From Neofusicoccum parvum (lineage: Eukaryota > Ascomycota > Dothideomycetes > Botryosphaeriales > Botryosphaeriaceae), in contig CP087210.1 in the NCBI GenBank assembly GCA_020912385.1, positions 868,001 to 932,000 of the forward strand: a DNA stretch of 64,000 bases, read 5' to 3'. Below, one piece after another: positions 21,918 to 34,871 of the stretch (its first letter is position 1; each line of letters begins with the position of its first letter). The position numbers and the translations under genes were made by a program. A model generated the notes under the pieces. The model ran no database searches, had not been told where the DNA came from, and saw only the letters and a list, made by a program, of their open reading frames with translations.

Positions 21918-23090
21918 TGGAGGGTTGCAATTAATGAGCAAAACTTCACCACCGCAGGGCCCTGTATAGTAGTAGATGATATTCTGCAACGATGGATAGA
22001 TGGCCTTGCGTGTGGCATATGGTAATACGATCTGCTGCGGACTCATCGTCGTCTTCTGCTCTTACAAACTGCAACAATTCTCACGAAAAGGGCTAGGCAA
22101 ATTTGGACTGATTCCAGGTCTCGCTTTCAAGGCTGCTTGTATTCCTCAGTCTTGTCTTTCGTGCTCCAACTATAAGGAGATGTTCGACATCATCACACAT
22201 TTCTAGACTTTTCAGGGCACCGCCCGGCTTTCTCCACCGTTGATCGTAAACGTTGTTTTCTGCAGAACAACCCACGCTCGTACCCTCACGGTGCAGCTTT
22301 TCATCAAAGTGGTTCTCCCCAGCATATCCATTTATAGCTTTTCTCTGACTGACATTGTTTTTGGTGTTAGCCTAACTGACTACCCTATCTACCTTCCCAC
22401 CGGACTTGAGGTTCAGGATATCAATTTATTCAACCAAAGCCCTTTCCAGTGGTTGCAGCCGTAGCCGCAGTAGCTATGTGGCAAAGAAGTAGCTAAAAGA
22501 CTATGCCAACCCATAACAATATTCACATTCCCGGAACTATCCGTGCCCTAGTGTAATAACCTTCCGGTGCCAGCGCGATTAACCCTACCGTTGAAGTCCG
22601 TCGAAACCGCATGCCCTCCCGTGGCATTTTATTTGATGATGAGTGGAGAACGCCTGATCCCTCCCCCTCTCTCTCTGATGTCAGACGGCAGGAAACAAAA
22701 GTAACGCCTTCCGCTCCCACTGTGCCGCTGACACGCGTATCTGTGCTCGAACAAGAAAACATGCAATGAACTTTCACCCCCGTATGCCCATTGCCAGAAA
22801 TGCTAGCACTGCCAGCTCAACATCGCATGCATGCCTCGTGATATCGTCTCGATCGATATTACCGCTGCCATAAAGGCAATATGAGAGGAAAGAAAAAGAA
22901 AGAGGAACGAGAAAAGACAGGGCAGAAAAAGCAAACCGCAAAGCTGGAAATTGAACGGGCAAACCCACCCACCCCATGGGTATCATGAGGCAGATAGTAA
23001 ACAAAAAATGAAGCAAACCTCCCTTAAAGAAATGTCAGTGGTATCACAATCTTTCCTCAGACTCATTCGTGCGGGTCATCCGCCGACAAT
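21918..23090. other. Intergenic region between convergent genes
   Basis: About 1.2 kb between convergent stop codons, AT-richer than the gene-rich parts. Only short open frames occur; no RNA gene or repeat was recognised. Confidence 0.5.
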
Positions 23091-25524
23091 CTAAAATGTA
23101 AAAGCCGTATTACTGAAAAAAATGGGGTCGTTGAGGATGCTGCTCATCGGATCGAAGAAGTCGGTTGTGTAGTCGGCAAAGGGTCCGCTACCGACGTGAC
23201 TGCTTCCAATGTCTGGCGCATTGCCCATGCTCAGACTATTGTTCATGGTCGGCAGGCTTAGCGTGGGCAAGTTCGGGTCGAGCGAGACGGCAGTGCTAGT
23301 GCTTGCACCATCGTTCACGTGGCCCGATTGGCCGAGGCGCTGAGATGGCGCCGGGGTTGTTGAATTGCTCGTTTCGGGATCTGTAGGGTTGTTCACGGCG
23401 GTGTCGAGGTTGCCCATTTGACCTTTGCCCCGGAAGTGTTCTCGCCAATGCCAGAGTGAGTCAAAGACGACACTCATACTCATCCTGCACCTGACTTTCA
23501 GGTGGATGGAAACGTCGACTGTGGGGCCGTGCTGGAAGCGGTAGTTCTCGACCTCGGACAGCTTGGGGTTGCCTGCTCCACCCGACTTCCAAAGCTGGGC
23601 CAACACTTCGGCCAGACGCTGGGGCAGGTCGTTGTTACGAACTGAAGTCTTGCGGATGCAGGTGATGAGGCGGGTGAAGTTTGAGCGCGAGGTGGTGAGC
23701 TGCTGAGTCGGTATAGTGGTTGCAAAATTGGAGTTCAGCAGGCGATGTAGCGTGAAACCAGCGGCAACCATCATCTGCGAGATGTAATTGGTCGTATAGA
23801 CCAGTTGGCCCTGCTCTTCAACGTGGAAGATGGAGTCGAGGTATTGGTTAGCGGCGAGCAGAAGGTGCAGTAGATCTTGATGCCAGCCGTGCTCTTGCTT
23901 GTTGAAGAAGGCGTAGAGCTGGAGATTTAGACGTACAGCACGGAGGTACAGTAGGTCGAGGTCTACCACTGTTAGAAGTCTCGACGGATTCGATGTGGAG
24001 TCGTGGCCAAGGGGAAGCGGATGATTTTGCTCACCAGTAAAGTTCAACTGCCGCAAGCGAGCCTCCAGATCATTCAGGTTTGTTGTCTCGTAGTTGATGA
24101 GAATCGACTTGTCGTCGTAGAATGTTCTGCTACCGGAGTCGCTGTACAAAGCCTTGGTGATTCTGGCTGCCGAGCGCTCCAGCATGACATGATTCACAAG
24201 CTGCTCGGGCAACCTGTCCATGTGATCATGCTCAAACGATAGGGCTGAGTCGAAGAGGGTGGTTGACGGCTGTCCGCTGGCGACCGAAACGCTGCAGTGC
24301 TGTTAGTGGGGATTGCTGCGGCGGGATCAAGACGGCTCACCAGTGTGCCACTGTATTACACACGGCCCATGTAGACAGGCGATCCTTGATCTCGTCGTCC
24401 CTGAGCTGGACATGGGTGCGGGAAAAGTCCTGGGCGTGAGAGGGCTGGTGCAGACCGTGGTGCATGGCAATCTGCATCATGACTCCGGAGAGCATAAACG
24501 TCTCATCGATGGTGGTGCTGCTTGCAGGCAGGGGCCAGGTGCACAGCAAACACAGAGCCTTGACCACGTGGTATGTCTGAGGTACGTCGGAGATGGTAGT
24601 CCACACCAGGGCGCGGTAGGAAGGGGTCAGCTTCTGCAAAAGGGTCGGGTCTTTTGGCCAGTGGCGCGCAGCAATCACGACGACAGTCCAGAACAGGAGC
24701 TTGGCCTGGTTCATGTAGACATCAACGCCCTGGTTGGGGTCGAGCAGCGGCAGGAAACGATGGTAATGGGCGAAGTAGTCGCGGAATAGGTCTTCGGACT
24801 GCTCGGTGCTGAGGTAGACGGCGCCAAGGTTGTATGCGTGGTTGCGGTCAAAGGCGCCGGCGCCGCCAAAGCCTTGCTTCAAGCTCACCAGCGACGACAC
24901 GGCTTCATCGTGGGTGCCGCCCGAGTATTGTGTCTGCTGTTGTCCATTCGACAGGAAGTTCTGGAACATGGTGGACGGGCCGTTCTCCTGGGCGACGCCG
25001 TGCGGGCCGGCGGCGGCGACGTTGGCTGAAGGCGCGACGCCGAGGGCAGAAAGCTGCTGCTTGAGCTCGAACTCGCGCTGCTCCAGCTCCTTCACGCGCG
25101 TCTTCAGGTCAATCGCCTCGCGCTCCATCTCGGCATGGCGGCTGCGCTTCCCGACGCGCTTGAAGTTGGCCGAAACCTGGCAGGTGAGGTTCTGCTTGCG
25201 GCAGCGGGAGCACGGCTGGAAGGGGTCTTGGACGACGTCGCACTTTAGCTGCGGGATTTGAGACAGCGTCAGCGGATGGCGACTTGGGCGCGGCGCGGTG
25301 GGGTGAGCATTGCATACCTTTTGCTGGCGGCACTCGTTGCAGGCGCGCTTCTGGGCGGCCTTTTTGGCGGGTGCGTGCTCGTCATCGTCGTGCTGGCTCG
25401 CGGGCGAGCTCTCGAAGCCGGCGCTGCTCTGCGAGCGCTTGAGGGCATGGCGCGGGGTGGGCGGGCTGCCGGCGTAGGCGGAGTAGGGCCCGCCGTTGGT
25501 GGAGGGAGAGGTCTGCGCCGCCAT
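23091..25524 (-). CDS. Leu3-type Zn2Cys6 transcription factor
   Basis: 749 residues from exons 25524-25318, 25248-24341, 24291-24035 and 23968-23091. The first intron interrupts the zinc cluster; once spliced it reads C-x2-C-x6-C-x9-C-x2-C-x6-C (ACNECRQQKLKCD ... CSRCRKQNLTC). The 9-residue central loop and the following FKRVGKRSR basic linker match the Leu3 subgroup, which also contains secreted-protease regulators. A coiled coil follows (about residues 120-150, MEREAIDLKTRVKELEQ), then the fungal transcription factor middle homology region (LLFWTVVVIAARHW, LLCTWPLP). The C-terminus is Asn/Ser/Pro rich, ending in FFDPMSSILNDPIFF, which could be an activation region. The third intron (24034-23969) is 66 nt and in frame, so retention would add 22 residues. 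It is divergent from proline dehydrogenase. Targets unknown. Confidence 0.9.
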
Positions 25525-25751
25525 GCGTCCGGGCCTCGTTCGCGACGTGAGGTCTCGGGCTGGTCCGATGTCGCAGGGTCGGGAGCGGTTGCGGGGAGTT
25601 GGTGGTCGGTGTCGGAGGCGGCGGGGGCGGCAGAAGAAATTCAGCCCTCAAGGTGCTATGACTCCGCGCTTATCGATATTCAACAGGCCATAGCTCAAGC
25701 TCGAGTCCGAGCCTGCTCCACCGAAAATTTGCCTGGCGTGCGGCCGCGCTC

Positions 25752-25820
25752 GTGGCGGCGGCGCTGGCGCTGGCGCGATCGCGATCGCGGTCGCAGTCAC
25801 GGTCGCGGTCGCTGTCGCAA
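25752..25820. repeat. Degenerate GCG-based hexanucleotide array
   Basis: Runs of GCGCTG followed by GCGATC/GCGGTC/GCAGTC units upstream of the Zn2Cys6 factor gene. It contains three overlapping CGATCG-type palindromes near 25775-25790. Confidence 0.7.
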
Positions 25821-26124
25821 TGGCCGTCGCGGGAGCTTGGCGGCTGGCGGGCTGACTCGCGCTGCGGCGGCGACGTCGGCTGGTGCGGGCGCGAGGGCGC
25901 GGGTGCTGCTGGGCGGGCTGGGTGAGGGCTCGGTGCGACGGGCTGCCAGGAGCGATGCTGATATACCGATCGAGCAAAAGATCAGATTAGATAATGCCGA
26001 TGGGGAAGGCAGCGCGGTGTGAGGGCTTTTCAGGCAGGGCACGGCGCCGGCTGCTGGCCATCGCACCATCAGACGCCAGCCGCCGTGCGGCCTGACCCGC
26101 AAAAGTAGAGCCGGGCGCCGCGGC

Positions 26125-26155
26125 AGGCGCAGGCGCAGGCACAGGCACAGGCGCC
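26125..26155. repeat. AGGCGC/AGGCAC hexanucleotide repeat
   Basis: Five tandem hexamers, two AGGCGC, two AGGCAC and one AGGCGC, in the divergent promoter region. Confidence 0.75.
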
Positions 26156-27242
26156 AGCTCGCTGCTCGACGCCAAAAGCAATCTGATATTCGCCTGCGCG
26201 CGCCCTCGGCGCTGGTCATCTTCGGGCGCGGTGGACCGCTCGCTTGCGCGCTCCACCTGCGTGCGGCCCAATGCGCTGCGCGGCTCCAGCAGCAGGCATA
26301 AACATATAAATAAATAAGTATAAATACACCGTGGATTCCGAGCGGGCGCACAAGGCGCATGAGCGCGCGGAGATTGACCTGCTGGACCTCAGGGCAGCGA
26401 TCGGCGTTTGTCGTTTGTCACGGATGAGACAGCGCTAAGCCTATCGGGCAGCTGTTCCTGAGAAAAAATCGCAGGCAGCCCACATGCGCCGGAAGATGCC
26501 ATCGCTGAAGGCACGGTGGCATGCCGAGTCCTGGCCGCCAGCGCCCGCCGCAGCCACCCGCAGCACTCCAACAAGCACATGCGCGTTCTGCCCTCCAGGC
26601 GAGGCCGACATCGATGGCGTCGCGGGACAGCGGGGGCGGTCTCTGGGAGGGCCATCCGCTTGTCTGGCGCCACGGAGCACGCCCACGGCAGCTCGTTGTT
26701 CAGCCTCACGCCGTCCCCGCAGTGGCGCCCTGGACGCTCGCCACGCGACAGACGCACAGCCAAGCATGGAGGTTGTGTTTGAGGTGGTCGGAAGACATGG
26801 CCAGGGCGCGCCCCAGGAATGCCGGCACCCCCGCCGCAAATCCTCCGCAATCCCAACGCCGCAAGCCCGCCATCACGCCCCGAAAGTGGGATACCAGTCC
26901 CGAGCGATTTCGGATGCCAGCGACTCCCTGCCCACGACGCACGCCGCCAGCGCCGACGATCTCCAGATCGCTGTGGAGCAGCTGCCTCTGTTTCGACCTC
27001 GACCACCTTGTCCGGCAGCCAATGAGCAGCCCTGCTTTTGACGTCGCGAGGGGGCTCCGGCGCTTATCGGAATTGGAGATAGTGGTGATAAGATGCCGCC
27101 CAGAGTGAGGGGTCGAGACACGCGGGACGCGAACAGCGCACCACAGCTGCCATGTGGACCACCATGTCGATGCGGACTATGTATATTTCATGTCACGTCC
27201 CGGCGTCTCGACCCTCACGAATCCGCACCTCTGGACCGTTGA

Positions 27243-28816
27243 ATGAGCTCAGCACATCTGTGCCTTTGGCAGAGACCGTCAATGAGACCCCGCATCTGCT
27301 CTCCGCACCCCGTGCCCAAACCTCTTACCCAACCGTTGTCCTTCTATGGCGGCCGGCATAGATACGTCCACTCGAGCAACCCGAACGCTGCCACCTTGGC
27401 AGTATCACCGCTGCCCGAGACGCCACGCACACCCGTGCCTCACGAACCCCCACTAGCGGGGCTGCCGCTTACAAACGTCCTCCGCACCTACCTGATCACT
27501 CGCCTCTCGTCCTCCCCCGTTCTGTGGGCGCTTGGCTTCCAGGGTCTGAAGCTGCTCGTCAATCCCAGGATAGCCCTGCTCGATCCCGACAAGAACCGCG
27601 CCCTCAATTGGGTGTTGAAGAAGACATTCTATTCGCAATTCTGTGCTGGCGAAAATGGCACCGAAGTTGCTCAGACCACCAAGGCAGTCAAGAGTGTAGG
27701 CTACCATGGAATCATTCTCGAGTACGCGCTGGAGGTGCTCCTGGATGGAATTGCAAACGGCCCAGTTCCCGCTGCGGACAGCGCCGAGACGAGGAGAGAG
27801 ATTGAGGAGTGGAGGCGGGGGATGTTACAGACAGTGGATATGGCCGGACCCGGCGAGTTCGCAGCATTAAAGTAAGACATCGAGATCGGGATGGGGAGAG
27901 GCCGAGGACATGGTTGCTGACATGGCATCCGGACAGGTGGTCAGGCCTTGGTCGATATGCGCTACACCTCCTGAAACAGAACCAGCCACCCACCCCGCTC
28001 ATGGATTCTGTGATTCGAGAGGTGTGTGATGCAGCGGCCGCCAAGAACGTCGCGTTGCTGCCGGGCGCCGAGGAAGAGGTCACCAACGCGGGAATCGATA
28101 CCTGGACGCTGGCGCTTGAGCGGCAGTACAACCGCCACGATTCCGGCCAGACCATCATGTACAACACCTACCAAGCCTACCTCAAGTCAACACCTGCAAA
28201 GCTGGCAAGCCACCTCGCCGATGCGCACAAGCATGGCTACACGCTGGGCGTCAAGCTCGTTCGCGGCGCGTACCTAGCATCCGAGCCTAAGAGCCAGGTT
28301 TGTTCCAGCAAGGCGGAGACGGACAGAGTATACAATGAACTAGCTGAATCCCTGCTCCGACTTCGATACGGTCATTTGTTGCGCCCGACGCAGGGCACTG
28401 GCGGCGAGACGTTCCCGCCCATTGCTCTAGTTCTTGCCACGCATAATGCAGAATCCGTTCGGCTGGCGCAGCGCATACGCAACGAACAGGTCGCGAGGGG
28501 CGAGTCGCGCATCAAACTATCGTACGCCCAGCTCATGGGCATGGCAGATGAGATCGGGTGCGAGCTGGTGCAAGCAGGCAGGTCGGCGATTGCGGAGCAG
28601 GAGTCCACGGGTACATATGGCCCACTATGGCGAAAGGTCGACGTGCCCAAGGCGTACAAGTGTCTTTGCTGGGGGACGGCGGGTGAGTGTCTGCAGTTTC
28701 TGCTGCGGAGAGCTGCAGAGAACAGGGATGCGGCGACGAGAACCGAGAAGACACGCAAGGCGATGGCAACAGAGCTCGTTCGAAGGCTTCGAGTGGCACT
28801 TTGGCTGATGCCATAA
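27243..28816 (+). CDS. Mitochondrial proline dehydrogenase
   Basis: 502 residues from exons 27243-27871 and 27937-28816. It oxidises L-proline to pyrroline-5-carboxylate with FAD, the first step of proline use as a nitrogen source, in the mitochondrion. The first ~50 residues are basic and Ser/Pro rich, fitting a presequence. Family signatures: LALERQYNRHD with YNTYQAYLK, LGVKLVRGAYL, LVLATHNAESV, KLSYAQLMGMADEI and the C-terminal AYKCLCWGTAGECLQFLLRRAAEN. The splice joins FAALK to WSGLGRY. Residues about 415-435 (AIAEQESTGTYGPLW region) look like an insertion relative to the typical fungal enzyme. A start further upstream in another frame (27152 or 27167) would need an extra intron and was not chosen. 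It is divergent from the Zn2Cys6 factor gene, a possible regulator. Confidence 0.92.
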
Positions 28817-30819
28817 ATCTTTGCTGTCAGATGACTGACATGAAGTTGCAGAGCGGGGCAAGCGCGAGTCTTGCCGTCTTGGAGCTGTGAATTGGAGTTG
28901 CAAGGTTTACAGCAAGAGAAAGGTGATTCTGGGCTATGGGCTGGGCTTATGATGGAGCAATGGTATTGCTCTTCTATATTTCCTCGATGAGTGGAAGACG
29001 TCATCAGTAGAGGCCATATTGCGTACTCTTGACTGATCGATTGTCTGCGGAAATCCATGTATGCGAACTTTGGCACACACCGGGTCTGAGGTCACGTCGC
29101 CGGGTCGCCCATAAAGTTTGACATCTTGATCGTATACATCGTTCCATTATCTCGGGTCCCATCAGTGGCTAATAATGAGGTTTCACACCGCCCGGTTCCT
29201 TCCTCAAAAAGTTTTGCTGCTCCTGGCACGCTCGCCAAACGACGAGCTTCAAGTTGAAAACTTCTGGCAATGCAATTAATTGCTGCATACCGTGAATCTT
29301 GCATGGCATCAGCCATGATTGTCCGTGGTGTTGACAGACTTTGGTTGCGCATGTGTGTGGCAGCTTGCTCGACGGGCGCGAGGCGGGCTACATCTTGGCC
29401 TCCACGACTCCGAGCCTCTCGATGGGCCCTGTAGAGGCACCTTTTGACCATGGCTTGAACTACCTCGCAGACTCGGCTGTTGGCGTCATCGGGATTGGTT
29501 GGTTTGCATAGTTCAAGTGTGCGACCGTGGGTTGACTGGTTCCAAGACCGACTATGTTCTTCGCGGACCCTCAAACGACGACGTTGGCCCAATGATCTCC
29601 CTACTCTTCTCGAGGGTCTCGAACCAGCGCCTTTGGGGGCGATGCTGTTCTCGGAATAGATAGCCAGGATGCCCTCCGATTGCAAAGTCCACCCAGAATC
29701 ACTGGAGATCTCAAGGCGTGAGGTCAAGATAAAGTGCGGGCCGCTCCCGACGAATTTCCGCGGCTGCCGGCTGCCAGCTGCCAGCGCCAGCTGCCGCGGA
29801 CGCACAGCTCAGCCACAAGCACCGCCACGTTGGCTCTTGGCCTCTCTTTGCTGGTGCTCGCGACATAGCCAACACACCACGCCTCCACACACCCGGATTC
29901 ACAGCAAAACTTCATGCGCACGAACGCAGCCGCGTCTACCAGAATTTCATTGTGTGCTTGGCTGAGAGCGTGGCAGTGGCCGCAGGTGGTACGTATGCTC
30001 TCTACGTCCGCAGGGCTGGCTGATGACGCGTCGACAGAGAACACTTCCGGATCATGAGACATCAACCGTCTACCTCACCGCGGACAGCCAATGAAATTGC
30101 CGGGCTGGTTTGCCTCACCCCACTATCTTAGCCTCTCTGCACCGGCCGCCATTCCACGGAGATCCACGCTGTCGCTTAGAGAAAGATGTGCTGTTATGGT
30201 AAATTATTCTCGGAAGAGATAGTCAGTCACGGAAGTGCAAGGCAGTAGGGGCCAGATTCTCTTTGATCTCAACAGCTATAGAACATCAAGGCCCCTGAGC
30301 ATTCTTCCTTTCGCGCTTTCAAAAGCGTCTTTCTTCTTTGATGCCTTAGCAGCTTGCATGAGCCGTCTTCGCCGCGAATTCAAAAGTTCAAAGGTCGGAA
30401 AGAAAATGTAAAGAAGGACAAAGTGAAGTCTGGAAGGCTGAAGAAAAGACGGCCGATGAGGTATCCCGCTGAAAAAGTTAACCCCTAGTACATCAAGATA
30501 GAAACACAAACGACTCTCTGAAACGCCCCGTGATCGCCCGTTTCGCCAAATTTTCATGGACTTAGACAACCTAGAAAAGAAAAAGAACAAAAGGCTTCTG
30601 GGAAATAGGAGAAGCTGCAGCCCAGCTCGAAAATATGGGGCGTATAGCAGCAGGCGGGAAAGTGAAGCAAAAGTAGCTTTTAACACGAAAGCATCCACCG
30701 CCTGGAACCCATCCCGTTCTGTACTGTTCAGAAGCGAATGATAAATTCTTCACGCACGGTCCGATGCTTTTCGTCATTGCTGGGAATGCATCAACACGTT
30801 CTGCGGGTAAACGGCCCGC
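28817..30819. other. Intergenic region, no gene recognised
   Basis: 2 kb between the convergent 3' ends of proline dehydrogenase and the 1277-residue protein gene. A minus-strand frame at 29092-29805 starts only at GTG and shows no domain; nothing else was supported. Confidence 0.5.
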
Positions 30820-33800
30820 TCAGATCTTCCGCTTCAACGTGAATTTCGAAAGCTGCGTGGCAGCCGGCAACGCCTCGGAGAACCGGTCTCTCTCTGTGAT
30901 AAGAATCTCGCGTCAGCATAGGAACACTCTACGTGGCCTAAGCTCTTTCTTGCTGGTCTGGTGAAGGAAAGCGCGCCACTAGGGAGGAATATCATGCACA
31001 AACTCACCGGCCTCAGTCTCAAAGCCCATCGTAATATCATCATGTTCACCGGGATACTCTGGCATGTCAAGGCACGCAAACCTGCGCTTCGCTTGCTCAA
31101 CCTCATCCATAGGACCGTCTTCCTTTCTCCTCTCGCGAGGCAGGAAGAACTTGGCATCGACAAGCCTCAAGCCAAAGCGGCCCCTTTCGCCCTTGCTGCC
31201 CTTGAGTTCGACTTTTTCGAAGACGTCCATGCTCTTCAGTTGAAAGTTCATGGCATCGGCGTGGGAAAAGTCCTCCATGTAGGCGCAGAACTGGACAAGG
31301 TTCTCCTGCTGAATGATCTGGACACGGACAGTTTGGGCTTCCCAACGCTTATAAATGGGAACCACCATACGCCGGCGCGAAATGGCCAATGTGGCAGCAA
31401 CGCCGTCGTATTTGACTTCGAAGCCAGTGACAGCTTGTTGGAATGTGTGAAGGGCTACAAAAGTTGTTAGTATCTGAAACGCAGAGGATTGAACATGTCT
31501 ATCTACCTTGGTGGTCCTTGAAGCAGTAGCTCCTGATTGTTGGGGACGTCTTTATGGTGCGCAAAAAGTCGGCAATGGCATCCGGAACATGAGTTTCAGC
31601 ACGCTTGGCGTCGACAGCAGCCGTAGCATCGTCCTGTGGGAAGCGAAGGAAATGAATGTCAGGATTTCCGCTGTTGTCCAACCGGATGAGCATCTCGCCG
31701 GGTCCTGTCATCCAGTGTCAGTACCACACGCCAGAAATATACGAGCAGAAACTTACCAAGGTTCAAGCGGTCCGTTATGGACCCGCAGGTATGCCTTGTA
31801 ATGAGACGCAGTTCCTCGGAAAGAATTGTCTGCGGAAATTCGGTATCGGGGTCATCTGGCTCCTTGTTGAGAACTTTGACGTCCTGCCACTGCATTTTCT
31901 TGACAATGTCATGGCCAGCAGAGAACACCTCCTTCATGCCGAGTTGTTCGATCAGGAATCCCCTCAAAGGCACTTGGGCAGGACAAAACTCATCCGGACC
32001 AACCATGAGACCGTTCAAAACCTGGAAAAGTTGCACACGCTCCCTATTGTCACCGAAGCTCATTATGGCAGTGCAGGTCTTCTTGTTCTCTTCTCTGATC
32101 CTCAGCATCATCAGAGGAACATTGGCGTCGGCGGGATCGCTTCTGAATTCAAAGACAATTGGTCTTTTTCCAGTGAACTCGTGGCTAACACTGCTAAGAG
32201 TCTTGTTTCTCGGGCTGGTTACAAGTAAAAGACGATAGCCGCGGTGAAGCTTACGTTGTCCAGTGCCCTCGTTGACCATGATGAACTTTTCAAAGACACG
32301 AACGCGGCATCGCCTGATTCGATCCGGCGGGAAAGCAGAAGGATTCTGAGGATCCTTGTACTGGAGGTCGCGTACGGTGACTTCGTGAATGCACTGCTCG
32401 TCCTGCCGGGTATTCATGCTGGACTCAACCTGGCGCGTGTAGTCACAAATTCCCCACAGCATCCGGTAGTCCTTTTCTTCAAGATCCAGACTCAGGGTAA
32501 ATCCACGGGGGAGGCGGATGTACAAGCCGCGAGAGCGAGTCTTCCACTTGACATTATCCCAGGTGATACCCTTCTTTGGATCGCCTTGCACTGCACAGGT
32601 GACAAGTTCAGTCTGGCTGCATATTCCAATCTTGACGTTCCAATCGTTATGCGGGCGCATTATGGTCAGCACGCAGGGGAGGCTGATCTGGTCAAGATCA
32701 TCTCCATCTTCCGTGCTGATACCAACGTTGACAAACATGCGGCCATAACAAAAGTCGTCCTTGGTATCGCTGAGAGGCATGACAGACCGGGGGTTGATTT
32801 GACGGGAAGCAGCATCCACAACAATCGATCTGGCTTTTCCTGAGAGAACCGACTCGACATCAGGCGCAAAAGTGGGATATTCGACCCAGATGTTCTGATC
32901 CTGGCCTTGGATAAGAGCATTTTCCGGTGGCATGACCTGGTTGCGAGCAACAGAGACCAAAAGGCCCTTCAAGCTGCTCAAAGTGGCTTCTTGAGCCTCA
33001 AAGACCTCCGCCATCTCCTCATCCCCAGCAGCCCGTGCTGCCTCCGCCTGGGAGGCAGCTTTGCCAAACCTCCTAATGCCCGGGTGTGTGTCCAACACCT
33101 CGGTCAGTATCCACCAAGCCTTGGCCAGGTCAACGTGAGCCTGGGTAAGCAGCTGCTGTTCTTGGGTCTGGCCCCTGGGTCGGTTTCTGATCGTGACCTC
33201 CAGCCCAGCGCGACCTTTGAGGAACCACCAGCTGGCAGCTCTCAGCCATGCCATCGGGGTATAGGTGTCAGTTGACTTCTTGATTTCCGCAGTGAGTCTG
33301 AAAATGCCCCTCATGTGCTCGACGCGCTCGGCAAAGTCATCGAGAGCGGCATCGCCAGCAGCGACAAGATCCTGACGATGGCCTGAGGAGGCCGCACTCC
33401 AGCCGGTGCGGTCTGGAATAGCATTGGGCGAGCGCGGAGGCTGCTTGGGGATCTCGACGTTAAGGGCAGGGGACCTCATTTGTTGAGACGGCGGGTCGAA
33501 GTCACGTTGGGTGGGAGTAGTAGCGTCGGTGGAGTTCGGAGAAGATCCGTGAGGAGGAGGGGGAGGCGCCAGGCCTGACTGAATGTAACCGGAGGACTGT
33601 GGGGGAGAGCTGTGAGGGCTGGAGGCAGAGTCGCGCTGCGAACTCGTGGGGTCGGTAGGGCTAGTATTAGAGTATGTGAGAGAGTGCTGGCCGCCCGACG
33701 AGGCAGATGAGGGTCTCCGCCCAGCTGTCGGATCATCAAAGGGGTTCGGCCTGTATGGTGCCTTAGCGCCTTGATCATATGACGGCCTTCCGTATGAGTT

Positions 33801-34871
33801 AGACGACATTGACCGCGGCGATCCCACTTCGAACGTGCTTGAGCTAGACATGGATGGTAACCGATCATCTTCCGGTGACGACTCTGCGTGAGCCGCACCT
33901 TGATGCAACGCTAGTCCCTCGTCGGCACGCATTTGTTGTTGCACGCGAGCCGCGAGCGAGTCTGGGTTTCCGGGCTCAGACGAGAGATAACTATTCAGCT
34001 CCGTGTTGAAATGAAGTGAGGACCCGGCCGACGACGTCGAAGTAACCTTTGATAGCTCGGGAAGACGAGGTGGGTCGTCATCTTCGGGAGATTCAGGCAT
34101 CATCTCAGAGAGACCAGTCTGCGTGCGCTTCAGCGGCCCGGGCCTAAAGTCTGGCTCGTCTTCCGGCATAGAAGCGTCGGTGGTAGCTCCAGTAGCTGCC
34201 CGGGGCCGCTGGAACTGGCGAGGCTCGTCGTCGTCGTCGGCGTCGGCGGGCAGCGCCTGAGGCGGAGGCGACTTCGGGCGGTTGAAGCGCTGCTGCAGGC
34301 CTGGCGACACTTCTCCCCAAGACGTATGAGCCCTCTTCACGGCGTCAGGCCGCTCAGCCTGCCGGTGTGACACAGTCACCGACCGACCGATGTCTGTCTC
34401 ATTGAGCTTCCGGCCGTCCTTTGCAGCCCGGGCAGCAGCAACTCTACGCCGCGAAATCTCAATTGGCGGTATTTCCGACTCATCGCCGCCCTCACCAATA
34501 ACGTCCGGGGGATTGTTGAGGAAGCCCACGGTCAGTGTCTTCGAGCGCTGCCGTGCCGGGCGGCCGCCGGAGCCGCGCAGCGAGGAGGGCAACGAGGTCG
34601 ACAATTGCGAGTCGGACTGGTGGTTGTTCTTGGCTTTCGACAGCAGGTCAGAGGCGCCGGGCCAGCGCTGGGCGGTGGCCACGTCTATGCGAGGAGCGCG
34701 AAGCGGGGCGGCGGCGGCAGCGCTCTTGGTGGACGAGGGCTTGAGGAAGTCCATGACGTCCTCCTCGTTCATCTTCTGCTTCTGCTGCTTGGCAACCGAG
34801 TCCTCGCGCTTGAACATCTTCCACTTGCTCTGCTTGGGCAGGCGGGCCGGCTCGTGGGCGTCGTCGGCCAT
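30820..34871 (-). CDS. Conserved fungal protein of unknown function with PH-like C-terminal modules
   Basis: 1277 residues from exons 34871-31757, 31704-31507, 31454-31008 and 30893-30820; junctions are GT-AG and the frame is kept throughout. The ATG at 34871 was chosen because the start of the protein (KQSKWKMFKRED) is compositionally protein-like and the open frame upstream is GC-rich leader. Residues 1-480 are disordered, Ser/Pro-rich and acidic. Residues about 490-640 are helical (AERVEHMRGIFRLTAEI, AWLRAASWWFLKGRAGLE, AHVDLAKAWWILTEVLD), resembling a helical repeat. From about 720 two successive beta-rich segments each close with a helix of the type DYRMLWGICDYTRQVE and NRERVQLFQVLNGLM, which suggests tandem PH-like folds. 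The protein ends KRKI. I cannot name a family; signalling or membrane recruitment would fit but is inference. Confidence 0.8.

Larger units (their letters stand above)
25525..27242. promoter_or_regulatory. Long divergent promoter between the Zn2Cys6 factor and proline dehydrogenase
   Basis: 1.7 kb between divergent starts. It holds two degenerate hexanucleotide arrays (near 25.8 and 26.1 kb) and an AT-rich island at about 26296-26333 with TATAAAT-type elements on both strands, standing out in GC-rich DNA. No protein-coding signal was accepted here. Confidence 0.45.

Noticed and set aside
29092..29805. 237-codon minus-strand frame
   Set aside because: Starts only at GTG, no domain, composition not convincing; no supporting splice structure.
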